DNA from: Verticillium longisporum
Lineage: Eukaryota; Ascomycota; Sordariomycetes; Glomerellales; Plectosphaerellaceae
DNA: 64,000 nt
Assembly (NCBI GenBank): GCA_019188255.1
Contig: JAETXT010000007.1
Coordinates: forward strand, 1,116,001 to 1,180,000
Direction: 5' to 3'
Below the pieces are notes generated by a model. That model was not told the DNA's origin and made no database searches. It worked only from the letters and a program-made list of their open reading frames with translations. Shown in pieces: positions 1 to 12,412 of the stretch. Every line of letters begins with the position of its first letter. Position 1 is the stretch's first letter. The position numbers were made by a program, and so were the translations under genes.

Positions 1-3000
1 GTCCTCGTGATTGCTGACTGGGCGAAACGTCGCGCTGGGTCTTTGGTGGATTCGACTGGAGGCAAGGTACCTACCTACATTACCTTACTTGCCTTACCTG
101 ACCTACCTAGCTAGGTACCTTAGGTAGGTCGGTCCCGCTGGCTGACAGTGTGTATCCGGGTGTGGTGTGTCTTGTTTGGGGTGTCCCAGCAGTTGGCAGC
201 CACTGCATGCCAGGCCCTGGTCAAACGGAGACCCGAGGCGAGCTGCACAGCAAGCGTGGAGCTGGCGTGAATAGATGCCTTGTAGGTAGGTACTGGAGGT
301 AGGTAGGCAAGTCAAGGTACTTGCGTAGAGAGGAGCCTGGGCAGGTAGGTACCTTTCTGCAAGTACACAAATTCTTGGGCAGGCCCCGGAAGGAAACGGA
401 AGTGGGGCGGCGAGATTGCCCAGACACTGATCGATCTGGCCCAAGGTTAGGTGCTCCGTGCCGTGTGCTGTCTGGCGACGTCCGTGTTTTGTTAGGAGAG
501 GAGGCCCAAGAATGGTGCTCGGGGCATGTAAGTCTGGCTTGCTCGGCCTCAACCTCCTGTGTGGGTGCGCTTGACCTCAAACTCCCTACTTCCCTTGACA
601 GCGAAGCTTGTTGTCCGGCTTGCCGAGTTCCCTGAGTTTCGCGCGCTCTGGCGCAATTTGTCGGACCGCGGTGGGCCTGGTGTTTGGGTTCTATAGATGT
701 ATAATGCAACGTGCTTTATTACAGGTTTAGACCTGGAGGGCATGTGTCAGTGCATCTCAAAGCTGACACGGGGCGTGGTTTTCCAACACCCTGAGAAAAC
801 AGGACATGGACCGGCGCGGCTGTCCTAGGCATATACATGGTGTTTTGAGAGGTTCAGCACAGTAAAAGGAGAAAACATGGGGTCTAAGCGAGTGCCGTAG
901 GACAACAACGCTTTGAAGCCATCCAGTCCATTGCGTCAACAAGCGGCCATGGGAATTGGGGGTAATAAGCATGGACTTGGGCTGCAGGCCGGTTTTAGGC
1001 TGGCTCCGGTATGGCCAGACCACACTCAGTTCAATCACCGCAGAGGATAAGGCACGAAGGCCGAGCACTGCCTACGTACCTGCAGATGAGGGAGTCGAGC
1101 GAGCGTGGTCTCGCGGAGCTAAAGAGAATGCTCCGAAGAGAGGGCAGCGACTGAGTAGAGTAAGGCTACTTGGTTTGTTTCTATTTCTACCGAAAGAAGG
1201 GAGAAGTCGAGAACATAACAGAATTGAGGAGCAGAATGGGAACAGGTAATAGAAAACAACGATCGAGTCGGAGGCTCTGAGCTTATGCCGACAACAGGGA
1301 CTGGATTTTTTCTCTCTCTCCTTTCTTTCCCTCCCCTCACTTCTCACGGCCTGGATTGAGTAAGACTGCTGACGCTGGATCAAGACGTCTGCAGGTGCCT
1401 GGCCGCACAGGTTTTGGTGAGGAGGGTCGGAATGTTCAGCTGGAACTACGTGGTGGTGTTGAGTGGTGGCCTGTCATACGGGCGAAGAGATGATCTGTGA
1501 TTTCAGCAGTATCCTGGCGATGACGTCCCCAGACCGTTGCTGGGTGGTCCAGAACCTCATACCGGAGAGGTTGACAGGGGATCATTATCAGGATGGTGTG
1601 AAGCCCTGGGGGTGAAGGCTGCGACAGTCTTGATTAGTGGTGCTGTAGCGTGGTGATGTTGGTGCGTCCCGATGCGAGAGTACTTAGATAGGTAGGTTCA
1701 GGAAGGCGGGTTCCAAGGGGCGCAGCAAATCTGAGTAGTCCATCGAGGTGGGAAAGTAGGCGGATCGGTATTCAGCGATGATGCACCTCTTCCGAAACAG
1801 GTGTCGATGCTACCTTTGAAGATAAAACCTTCTCGTGTTGCTTGCCTTTTCGAACGCGCCAGTTTCTCTGTTGAATTCGACTGGCTGTTGCTACTTGACT
1901 ACCTACCAGGTGATGCCATCTCCTGCCTTGCGCAAGGATTTCCAACCTTGCATGGCTTGCCAGAATGCCCACGTAACCAACGTACCTTAAGTAACGCAGG
2001 TATGACTTGTAGTGTCTTTGCGGAGAGAATTGACCAGAAATCAAGCTCGTGTGGCTGGCCGAACTGCTTATGCTTTGTTTTTTCCCAAAGGGTCGTTGCT
2101 TCTTTTCCTTCGCCGTTGACCTTGCCTGGTCTTGAAGGTGGTGGCACGAGTTGCTCATCAGCCGGTGGACTAGGTAAGGTACTCAGCATGCCTTGTCAGA
2201 TGTCAACCGACAGACTCGACCTCTGGCCATCACAGCATTCCGAACCGTCATTCTCAGATCCAAGCGCAAAGGCGCCCTGATCATCACTATGCTGTGACGA
2301 CTCTAGGCTACTTTTCTTTCCCTTAGGTACCTTCCTTCATTCGGTAATATGACTCGACACTTACCATTACCGCTCTTGCTGCTGCAATGTAATGAAAGGC
2401 GACCCCTGATCTCTGGGACACTCTGCACTTGATGGTGCTGATCATTTACCCCTCGGAAGTGCTTCCCCTCGGGTGTAAAATAGATACATGTTCTCGAGGT
2501 ATGCTCCGACGAGGCAAGTACCTTTCCCAGACCGTTCAGCGCATCGATGATGAAAGACGTGAACCGACAGAAGGGGAATGGACCACCGACCAGGTGAAGC
2601 GAGGGGACCAGACCAGGGGGCCGAGCATGCTCCATGCCAGCGGGCCCCAGTCCTCCCAGCGTTCAGGGCAGGCTGAGCGGCAGGGACAAGGAGCCACCCA
2701 AGACGCTAAGGACGCAATGGCGACGCCTGGCGTGCTGGCGTGCTAGAGTCGTAGTCGTGGTCCCCTTCCTCCTGGACCCCATCCTACCTTGGCCAGAAAA
2801 GGGATAGCGTGCCTGCCGCACACGTTGTTGTCCCGTGCTTGGCTTTCCTGTTCTGGTCGCATTCTCCAGGTTGGCATGTCTTCACCAGGCTGTCCAGCTT
2901 CTTCATTAATCAACATGGTCAGCATGATTTTGTTCGGTGAGAGCTTGGCTCAATAAGCTGCATGTTGTATTTCGCAGACTGCATTCTTCCGAAACCATCA

Positions 3001-4750
3001 CAGGCTCCTTCAGCCAAGTATGCTGTTCGACCATCTTCCAGTACGTCGGTTTCTAGTCGATCCTCGCGCAGTGCCTGGAAGCTCCGACCATCAACGATCG
3101 CCGAATCCAGACCAGGCCCCGGCCTCCGCTGATCTCGACGTTATACTGGCTTATTTTCTTTTGGCTGCGTGTATACATGTACGTGCCTGTGCAGGGAACT
3201 TTGACTACTCTACTTGGCTGCACTGGCCGACTAGCAACGGCTTGCCCTGGGGCATGTCAAACAGAGGCTCTTGATACGTTGGCGGTGCCGACATGGCGAT
3301 CGAAACAGGAGCATACTTTCGAGAATCGCGATCTCTTCTCTCCTGCAATCACCGACTGAAATGCTTTCCCCACAAGGACTATTACCACGTAACAACAATT
3401 GGCATGATCTCTCGTCGATAAACTTTTCACTCAGCACTATCAATCGTGGATTGACGGTAAATACGGCTGGCCGAGCGACTGACGATCGCTACGACTGACC
3501 ATCACAGATGATACCTGAGTCCCGGACCTACCAGCTAGAAGACGACGAAAGGAAGAAACGCCACAATTTTCAGAATGTGCGGTCAATAGCGACGTGTTCC
3601 TGTGGCCTTCGGCCCCATCAGCTCTCTTTGTCTGAAGGATAAGAAGGAGAAACCCAGTCTGGGTAGGATGTGACGGAGGTCTTTTTGCGTCCGGTTTTGC
3701 TTCTGTCGCCAATGGTTCAAACCCTGTCGCTTCCATGCCGGAATGCGTGACAAGCGACGAATGACAGACTCGACACCGGCAATGCGACGTCAGCAACAGG
3801 CGGGGGACTGGAGACACGACGACACCCGATGGGCAGATGAAGTATTGCCGCTGACAGACGAGAGACCTAAAGAGCGAAAACCACGGTAAGTAGCCATCGC
3901 TGTCGATGGTTGCAATACCCTGGCCACCGGCGAAAGACAATGGCCGGATCAACCAAACGGCTCTGTCCCTGACCTCCTCACCGCCGTCGGCCCTGGCCCT
4001 ACCTGCGTTGTGTGTGATTCGGCACACCCAGTGCAGCAAGTTGCGTGTGGTGCTTGTGGTGGTATTGGCTGGTCGCCGTGCCAGTCGGTCCCTTCCCCAC
4101 CCCCCCTTATTGAGGAAGCCATGCATGTCGAGGTCTTCATGGATTCTTGAGATGGGATGGCAGGGCATGCATAGGCAAGCATGGGGCGTTGTAGATGATA
4201 GGTGCCCCGAGCCCCTAGCCCCGGAAGCCAAGCCGTGAGAGGTGCATGGTGGTTTTTGTGGTAGATTTGCGGTGGATTTGCAAGCGAAGAAGCTGAACCT
4301 CTCAGCCCATCCAAGGTAACCCCGAATTCCGATGGCGGTGAAATGACCGGTCGGCTTCTGACTGATCAGAAGAAACCCGAATGGCATTCTGAGCAACCGC
4401 CTGGTAACCTACTGCAGTACCCTACCTTGTTCACCTAGGTAAGGTACTTATCCGTCTGACCTTGACCTGAACAACGTGGGTTGCGGAAGTGGGCAGCTCA
4501 TTCACTATCCCTCTACGCCGGGTCAGTCAATGCCATCCCAGCCTCTGTACAGGGGACATGCCAGTCCCCACCAAGCCATGCCCCGGACTTGTCGAAGATA
4601 TGGACAACTCTGCTGCGCTCGACATATCGCAAGCAAGGAAGAACAAGCGGGAGCTTGCGACCATTGACCGTTGAGCGGATCTCAAGGCCCGATGGCAAGT
4701 CAGCAAAACTGTCGATGGATGGGCGAGGCGTTGGCTCGACAGATGGATGA
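1..4750. other. Gene-free region with short palindromic repeats
   Basis: No open frame here has coding character, recognisable domains or a convincing splice pattern. The longest (3440-4396, minus, 318 codons) is rich in Arg, Ser, Pro and His and resembles no family I know. The clearest structure is dense AGGTAGGTACCT/CCTACCTAGGTACC motifs at about 63-132, 286-352, 2170-2182 and 4415-4450. Nothing resembling a transposase, reverse transcriptase, LTR pair or RNA gene was seen. Confidence 0.6.
63..352. repeat. Cluster of TAGGTAGGTACCT palindromic motifs
   Basis: Two dense patches (63-132 and 286-352) are built from overlapping TACCTACC, CCTAGGTA, AGGTACCT and TAGGTAGG words. These are mostly self-complementary, so both strands look alike. 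The same words recur at 2170-2182, 4415-4450, 23960-24160 and 62660-62820, always between genes. Such motifs are common in Sordariomycete intergenic DNA; their function is unknown. Confidence 0.7.
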
Positions 4751-7700
4751 ACTGAGAATCAGCTCAGAGCTCAAACCAAGCAGCACATTCCCCGCCTAGG
4801 TCTATTGGGCAAAAACAAACAACCAGGGCTAGGAGGGTTACCCGTCTCCGATACTGCACCCGAGATATGATCACGACTACCTTACCATCCTCCCCTGGTT
4901 CAGGGCCCATCAGGTAGCGGTACTGACAACGGTAGCAAGCAGCATGATTCTCCCGGGGCCATCTGTTGGCAGCGAAACAGAAATTTACGGACACCTCTCA
5001 TACACGGCATGCGGCACGTCCACATACGGGAATGAGGGTCATATCAGACAAGCTTGGTTCTGTCAACAGTTGGATGAAGCCGATTCAGCATCTCGCTGGC
5101 ATCCAATGAATCGATAAATAACACTCCTGCTGCTACAACCACAACCAGCAACTTTGGGTTTCCGGATGCATCTGCAACCGCGCTGCACTGGACTCCTAGT
5201 TGACCAACAAGTCGAGAGGTAGGCAAAAATACGCACTCTCAGCCAAGCACACCTATCGGTCAAGAAGTGGGGCCCGAGTCGAGTCGAGCAATCCGGCGTC
5301 GGCCCAACGTCACGTGTTGGGACTTGAGAGGCATCCCAACAAGGGCCCGTGATTTTACAACGGCCCTGAACCCGTTCTGCCGGTGCAAGCAGAGGAGCCA
5401 CCGAACATCGTTGACATGCCGCATGCGTGGCGTTGGTCCAGATTTTTCGATATGCCTCCTCTAACTTTAAATTCTTGGTTGCTGCAACCCATGTAGTGTT
5501 TCCCTTGGCAAGGTGTGCGAGACTGTACTTTGCCTGCCGCGGGTTGTTGACACTAAACATACCGCCTCTGCTTGGTTTCTTCTCTTACGCCAAATGCTGA
5601 CATGCCTTGAGCTTCACCTCCGTTCGTTTTGCCGTGGCTCGACTGACTTTGACTCAACTGGCACCGACTCGACGGAAGGTTATTGTGGTTGCGGCGAATA
5701 CAGAGCTGAGGCTTCGCACACAACACAAAATGCCGTATGTTGTTCACTCGTTTGATAACCAGGACCATCGCAGGTGAACAGATGAACAAACGACCAGCCT
5801 CTGGCGGGTACCGGGTGACTACGACGTCATTCGAACACAACCTCATGCACCACATTTGAGGGGGCCCGCCTTGTCCTCCCTGGATCTGGGGGATCGTGGC
5901 CGTCTTACCAAACACAACAGGAGGGGGCGCCTATGCCGGTGCGAGTGGGACGTCAAGCCAAGGCCTACCCAGCTTGCCTCCCTGACAGCCCACCATCCAT
6001 CGTGAGCAATCTACCCCCATCCACCCCCACTCACACAAGTCGAGTGTTGTTCAGTTGAGCCGCATATCCAACCTCGCATCTCGCCGCGCTGCCTGACACT
6101 GCATCACGGCAGCTCGCCACCTCATTGAGTGTGACATATAGTGTATAAGGACACCACTTATGGCATTGCATGGTGACACAATGTGGAAACCTGTCCACCG
6201 ATCGTGCCCTGCTAGAGGTGTGCTGTATCAGATCCTGACTAGATTTCTCATGGTCATGCACGGAAACCCGCATCATTGAGGGCGGCCTGTCTGCGTACGC
6301 ACGGTAGTTCGGCCGATGTCAATTGCGCCAGGCTTCTGGCATTCGATGGTACACCATCGTCTGTGAACCGCAACATGTCCCACAAGTCAAGACCTGATAC
6401 CCTATGACCATCCTTCTACCCAAACTCCACTGCCGCCTTCCACGCAAGACCATGACATGCCTAGATCTCAGTATCTTGGTTGAGAGGCTTCGTCTGTGAA
6501 GGGACGGGTAGCGGGTCAATAAGAGGCGTGTTCCGGGCTGTGCGGCCACCTTCCATGACATCAGTCGCTTTCCACGATGGCTTGGTAACTCTCATTCTCA
6601 TGACAAGTAGCCTGCCCTTTGAGTAATGGCTGTAGGGTGGGTCCTTGATCATGTTGTATCACTCTATGGCTGATGCTGTACAATGGCGGAGAATGGTGTG
6701 AATTTTCCGAGGGCCTGCCCAGTGCGGGGGGGAGCGACGGTGCTTGTGGCGCTTCAACTTGGTCATTTCTAGTTGGGAAGATCCAGGGGGCTACGGTATG
6801 CTCAACGAGGTGAATTGGATCATTGGATGTTCGTGTTACACGACAGTCCAGCGGGCGGGTGGGTGAATTGGCGGGGAAGGGGAGGCAAGGGGGCACTGTG
6901 GCACACATGTCTGTTTTCTCAATTGCTAGGATATCTTGGATCTTTTCCAGAAGCCTGTCGTCTCAGCACTCTGCGGCTCGAGTGAGACAACAGGCCTGTC
7001 CGCCGCCGAGACTTTGCTTGTTCGACATGTGGCCGGTCATTGGTGACAATGTGTCAAATTGACCAGACGCACGCTCTACTCATACAACGGCATATTCTAG
7101 ACTCCCCTTACAATACCATCACATAGTTGCCACAAAACGACCTGACTCTTCATGTTATCAAAGTGGTTGGAAGGTCACTGGAGATAGCAAACGCCAAGAA
7201 ATTATGTCCTTCGCCATGTTTTCTTTCGGGTCAACTCCCGATAACGCAAAGCCCATGATCCTGGCGCTGAAGCAATACCAGGCTAGCCGGGCTATATGTA
7301 AAGTTACCCTCACAAGCCTCAGCAACACCAGGAATCGAGCCAGACTGGCTGAATGACGCTTCCCCTGTGTCAGCTCCAACCCCCATGGCACCGATCGACG
7401 TGCCGTTCGGCACTCATCCGGGGGCCTCGCGTGTCTGTAACCGAGACGACAGGACGCATCCCTGCCGCTGCCGCTGCCGCTGCCCCCCCCCCCCCTTGCT
7501 GAGCATCACATCTTTTCTCCCTGGCAGCAAACCTAGCAGCCGCCACCCTCCCGGGTCCGAATGCATTGAAGGCGCGCCGCAGGGAGAGAACCGGCACATC
7601 TAGTTCTTTCGCAGTGGAGCCCAGGAGGTCCTTGTGCGACGTGTTGCTTGTCAAGGGGGGGAGAACAGGGGGACAGTAAAGGGGGGAAACGGGGGAAATG

Positions 7701-9718
7701 GGGGGGGGAATACGTAGAAAGTTCACATCTTGCAGTAAGAGACGTCATCTAGTCGACCACGCATCATGCTGGGGTCACCTGCTGCGGGAGGGGCATGGCA
7801 CGGGCCGCTTGGGACGACCTAAGAGGGTGTCGCAAGCAGCCTCAAGGTGGCGGACAGCCAGCAAGCAGCAAGCAACAAGCAAGCAAGCAGGATTCATTTC
7901 CCTCCCATAGCGACAGTGGCCTTGGGTGGAAGGAAGGGGGGAGGGGGTGGGCAAGGGAGAGAGACCATCGTCTGAGCTCACCGTACAGGGACTTTCCATC
8001 ACGTACCAGTACGTTTGCTGCTCACCGTGATTTCCAAGACAGGGAAAAGGCGGTCCGCATTGTTCCGTCCAGAGAGCGCATTTCTTGGGTCCTGATGACG
8101 GCAGTTTCTTGACTGGACGTTGGCGGTGGGCGGCCTTGATGAGTGTGAGTTCCCGGGTGTGGAGGCGATAATGGCGGTGAAGGGGGGGGAGGGGATGGGT
8201 TTGGTGCTGCGGGCGGGCAGGGATCCGAGCTCGGCGGTTGTGCCGCCGGTTCGAGGCACGTACTCTTTTTGCCCTGAGCCTGTTGATCTCTCATTTCTCT
8301 GGTGGGTGATAGTCGATAACATTGGATAGCCGTAGCCTTGAGCGCAGGACGGGGGTGGGAGAGAAGAAGGAAAGGGGAGGGGAGTGGGACTGAGTCTCTC
8401 AAACTCCCACCTGAGCACCGGGGAACATCTCGGCGAGAGGCATGACAGAGAGCGGAAGTGTCGACACTGATCCGGCCGAATTGGAGGGGGACACATGGAT
8501 CTTTAGGCTGGGAGATCGCCCATCGACGGGGAGCTCGGAAGAGCCCGAACAGGATGGAGGATGCTTCTTTTCCGGTCAGGACCTTTGAGAAGGGTGCTTG
8601 CGGCTGCTGAACTGATCAACTGCGGTGATGGCGCCCTAGGATCTTGACTCGATAAGAGTCGGAAGGGGAGGCGAAGCAAATAGGATCGCACAGCCGGAGG
8701 CAAGCTCGAGGTTGGTGATCAATATACTTACAAGGTGCAGCATGGGGCGGTCTGTGAGCGGTCTGGGCGCGAAGATCTCACGTTGGCTGATCTTTCGTGG
8801 CTTCTGAGTAGAGATAGACAGCTCAAGGGCAAAAGACGCCAACACCGCTGGAGCTTCGCACAGGGGTGATATCACGCGAGCAGTGATTGCCGTCCATCGA
8901 CTGGCCTTCGTCGCTGGAGCCAAGGGAGCCCAAAGCTGCCTCGCGTGGACTTGTGAACGTACGGAGAGCCCTGGATGGGAAACAATGGTGATAGAGGCAT
9001 GAATGGTGCGACGCAAGGGCTGAAGACATGTGGACTCTGCGAAGAGGTACCACTGAGAGTCCATTGAGGTCTCAAATCGTCGAGCCATCAGTCGACGCCA
9101 TTGCCGAAGACGAAGCTGCTAAACACGGCATCCCCGGATGGTCCATACACGTGTTTGTCAAGGTATGGTGAGCAACAGCAGACATCCAACGTGGCGTCGC
9201 TACGGAAGAGCTTGCCTAGGTCAATATCAGCCAATGTGCTCGCACGCCAGCTTCGTGAAGGCAGTAAATGACAGAGAAGGAAAGGTGTCGAACTAAACGT
9301 ACATGGGTCATCAGCTGCGGAGGTCCGAGATCGTGGAATCAGCCCATAGCCGTTGGGACTCAACAACGTTCTCATCAATATATGTTGTAGCGAAGCAAGA
9401 GAACTAGACGTTGCAGGCAATTGTTGGACGATGACAGAATCGAGCTAGAGAGAGGAATCCCAAGAATGTACGACCATGTGGAGGCGTAACACATTGATCT
9501 ACCTTGATTCCAGCTTCAACTGCTTGCTCCCCCCATTGAACCCCCACGTGCTTTCCCCACGGAACCACCCCCACCAGTTGTCCCCATCTCATCCAACAGT
9601 CCATGACGACAATCACGGTTCACGTCTAGTTGCCTTCACAACAGCATCAATTTCCAGGCTACCAGGAACGTAGTTGATTTAGTGCATGAACCAGTCATCG
9701 AACTCAATAGTAACCGTC
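4751..9718. other. Gene-free region with homopolymer tracts
   Basis: I find no supportable gene. The region holds a GCCGCT repeat followed by a run of 13 C (7464-7495), a series of G runs (7655-7710), an AGCAAGCA-type short repeat (about 7858-7892) and purine-rich stretches (7920-7960, 8350-8395). One plus-strand stretch (about 8998-9162) reads like coding sequence and ends at a possible donor, but has no exon partner I could find. Together with 1-4750 this is the largest gene desert in an otherwise compact window. Confidence 0.55.
7464..7495. repeat. GCCGCT repeat and C13 homopolymer
   Basis: About three GCCGCT units run directly into thirteen consecutive C. G homopolymers of 5-9 bases follow at 7655-7710 on the same strand. 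No gene covers this position. Tracts like these are hard to sequence and can be structured or length-variable. Confidence 0.85.
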
Positions 9719-11035
9719 ATGTGTGGTCGTTATGCCCTTAATCTGGTCAGTATTCAGCCTCATTTACGGCCGAATCCTACGTCGTCATTCTTACTGACGT
9801 GCATGCTCTCACAGAGTCCATCCCAGATACGCCGGATGCTTCAAGATGAAAACATGCCTGTTGACGATGCGCCGCCCGACGAGGGTGATGAGTCGCCGCG
9901 GCAGAGCTACAACTTTGCACCGGGCTACCACGGCATTGTGTACCGCGCAGACACATCTGCCCGCGGCGCCGGGTACCAGCGAGAGGACAAGCACACTTCA
10001 GGCCAGACGCAAGATGATGGAGTGGACGCAGTTTCTGCGCATGAAAAAGCGGCCGTGAGATATAAGCTGCAGTCGATGAAATGGGGCCTCATTCCATTCT
10101 GGACCAAGAGGAACCCCGACTATGGATCGATGATGAAGACCATCAACTGCCGTGACGATTCGCTGAGTACAGCAGGTGGCATGTGGAGCACCATGAAAGC
10201 CCGAAAGAGGTGTATTGTACTTGCGCAAGGGTTCTATGAATGGCTGAAGCACGGCAAGGAGAAGATGCCGCATCACGTCAAACGAACGGATGGCCAGCTC
10301 ATGTGCTTTGCAGGATTATGGGATTGCGTTCGTTATGAAGGCTCGTTGTCCCGACCGATGCTTCAGACCAATGACCGCTGACGGCGAAACACAGACTCAG
10401 ATGAAGATCATTACACCTACACCATCATCACGACGGACAGCAACAAGCAGCTCAAGTTCCTCCACGATCGTATGCCTGTGATCCTCGAACCAGGCTCCGA
10501 GGACCTGAAGATGTGGCTGGACCCTGGAAGACACGAGTGGTCAGGCGAATTACAGGCGCTGCTTAAGCCCTTTACTGGAAAGCTCGATTGCTATCCCGTC
10601 TCCAAAGAGGTTGGCAAGGTGGGAAACAACTCCCCATCATTCATCATTCCCATCGACAGCAAAGAGAACAAATCCAATATCGCCAACTTCTTCGCCAACG
10701 CCGAGAAGAAGCAGAAGACGACAAAAGCGAGCGTTGAGAGGGACGCCGAACTAAATGAGACTGATGATCACACCGCATCCAAGGCACAGGTCTCGCCGCA
10801 AAAGCAGCCGAACATTGTCATGACCGCCGATGATGGCCCAAAAGCCCTCCCCAAGAGAGCCGCATCTGATGATCTCGAGAATGAGAAGCCACCAATGAAA
10901 ACGCCTGTCAAGTCGTTACCTCGGCCTTCGCGGCCTTCCAAGATTAGCGCCACCAGCAATAAGAAAGGCAGGGTGGTACAATCAGACAAGCAGCCGAACC
11001 AGAAGATCATCCGATTCTTCGGCAATAGTGCATAA
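9719..11035 (+). CDS. SRAP-domain abasic-site crosslinking protein (HMCES/YedK family)
   Basis: Three exons: 9719-9745, 9815-10340, 10395-11035; 397 aa. HMCES-type proteins bind abasic sites in single-stranded DNA at replication forks and form a covalent, ring-opened crosslink through Cys2, shielding the lesion. Visible hallmarks are the N-terminal MCGRY with Cys2, an Asn in NCRDD, the glutamate of GFYEW and the histidine of LHDRMPVIL. The catalytic Cys lies in a first exon of nine codons. Intron 2 has a GC rather than GT donor (GAAG|GCTCGT); this placement is chosen because it joins DCVRYE to DSDEDHYTYTIITTD in frame. After the SRAP domain comes a basic, disordered tail with two PIP-box-like motifs, KSNIANFF and NQKIIRFF at the very end, consistent with PCNA contact, though both lack the usual leading Gln. 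It converges with the AA9 gene. Confidence 0.93.
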
Positions 11036-11326
11036 CTGCGACTCAAGCATAGAATGGTGTACACTGCACCATAACGGCATCTATACCAGATGATACCATG
11101 AATTCTCAGCTTGAGCATTGGGTTCGCTGTAGACTAATGCCAGTTGGTGAGTCACCTAAAGCCTCAACATTCGCACCTCCGATGTACCATCCAAGCGGCA
11201 AAGCTGGATCAAGGCCTTGATCCTTAGAGCATCTTAGAAAATATTCCAAGTATAGGCAACCCCTACTGACATATCCTGAAAGTGTCTTGGAAGCATGTAG
11301 CCATCGCTCATGAAGTCCTCCAGCAC
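11036..11326. other. Convergent intergenic spacer
   Basis: Shared 3' region of the SRAP gene (plus) and the AA9 gene (minus). I see no gene, RNA or repeat in it. Confidence 0.6.
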
Positions 11327-12412
11327 CTAGCATGTCGACTACGTCAATCAGCATACAAGTTCATATCTACGATTCGTCGAACAACTCACAGGCTTTCCTC
11401 CAGGAACCTCGTACGAGCTGATGCCCTGGTAAATCTATCTTCGGTTTCAGTACGAATGCCGTGGTGATGGCCAATTGCGACAACCCAGCGAGAGGCACGA
11501 CTCACATTAACCGTGTATCCCGGATCAGTCTCCTTGAAAGCACCAGGAATGTCCAACGTGGGGTTGAATCTCCCGGCGTCGGCAGAGCTACCAGTCACTC
11601 TAATCTGCGCGCAGCTCGTGTAGCTAGGGTTAATTAGTCGCCAAGTTCCATGTGGACGATGGACAACATGCGAAAACCTACAACTGCGGGATACCGGCTG
11701 GCCATGGGTTGTGGATGCCCAGCTGGCTCACCCTGAGGAGGTACTCTCCGTTCGGCAAGCATGTTGGGATCTGCCCTTCGTACGTCTCTGTGCAGAATCA
11801 ACACCATCAGCCCGGAAAGAGAGTATCGCCTTGGGCTGCGAAACTTACGTCGAAGGGGCCATGTAGCTTGGCCGTTACTGAATGTCGGTCCAATATCCTT
11901 GAACTTGAGCCACTTTCCCGAGCCGTCATAGGCGCGAACGGAGCTCGGCGCTTTCGACAAGAAGCTGTGCCAGCATTAGCGCCCACGATGGAAATATTTC
12001 AACCCGGCGATATGCCTGGGCTGTAAAAGGCACGCCCCATGCGTGGATACATACAAGGAGATCGGGCCCTGGTGGTAGACGGCCGTGTCGAGGGTGAAGG
12101 AGAACGTTTCGCCAGGCTTGACGTCGATCACGGAGGTTTGGGCTCCGGAGGCACCTCCGACGTTACAACGGAGATCGGGCGAGGCAAGATCTGCGACCTG
12201 CGTCAACGGGGCCGCGGTCTTCAAGGGAGCTCACCAAAGACGGCGAAAGGGCTCTCATTACCAGTGACGGGATGGTTTTGGTTGGTGTTCTGTCGGATTC
12301 CCTCATAGACACCATATTTGGTAGAACCAACAGCGAATCGCTGGAAGATGTAATGGCCGGACGCCTGCGACACGGCCAGGCCGACGACGGCAGCAATGGA
12401 GGAAAGCTTCAT
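11327..12412 (-). CDS. AA9 lytic polysaccharide monooxygenase (secreted)
   Basis: Seven exons, complement of 11327-11338, 11390-11434, 11506-11623, 11682-11787, 11849-11964, 12055-12190, 12262-12412; 227 aa, no CBM1. AA9 enzymes are copper-dependent oxidases that cleave cellulose or related glucans outside the cell. A signal peptide ([19 protein letters not shown]) ends directly before HYIFQRF, so the mature protein starts with the His of the copper histidine brace. The second brace His is in [10 protein letters not shown]. Family motifs [37 protein letters not shown] and PQFYTSCAQI are all recovered once the six introns are removed, including the Tyr of QFY near copper. The last exon encodes only STC and the stop. 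No frameshift was found. Polymer preference cannot be read from the sequence. Confidence 0.93.

Noticed and set aside
3440..4396. 318-codon minus-strand open frame
   Set aside because: Random-looking composition, no domain, no splice partners, and short open frames on the opposite strand; most likely chance.
7464..7900. CRISPR-like or mobile-element repeat array
   Set aside because: The repeats are simple homopolymers and short tandems without spacers, terminal repeats or an associated gene.
7999..9088. Minus-strand open frames of 165 and 150 codons
   Set aside because: Low-complexity Pro/Ser-rich or unrecognisable translations caused by purine/pyrimidine tracts; no join gives a sensible protein.
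12191..12261. Frameshift or 37-nt intron in the AA9 gene at [12 protein letters not shown]
   Set aside because: A normal 71-nt GTAATG...CAG intron joins HPVT to [10 protein letters not shown] and gives the canonical family sequence, so no frameshift is needed.
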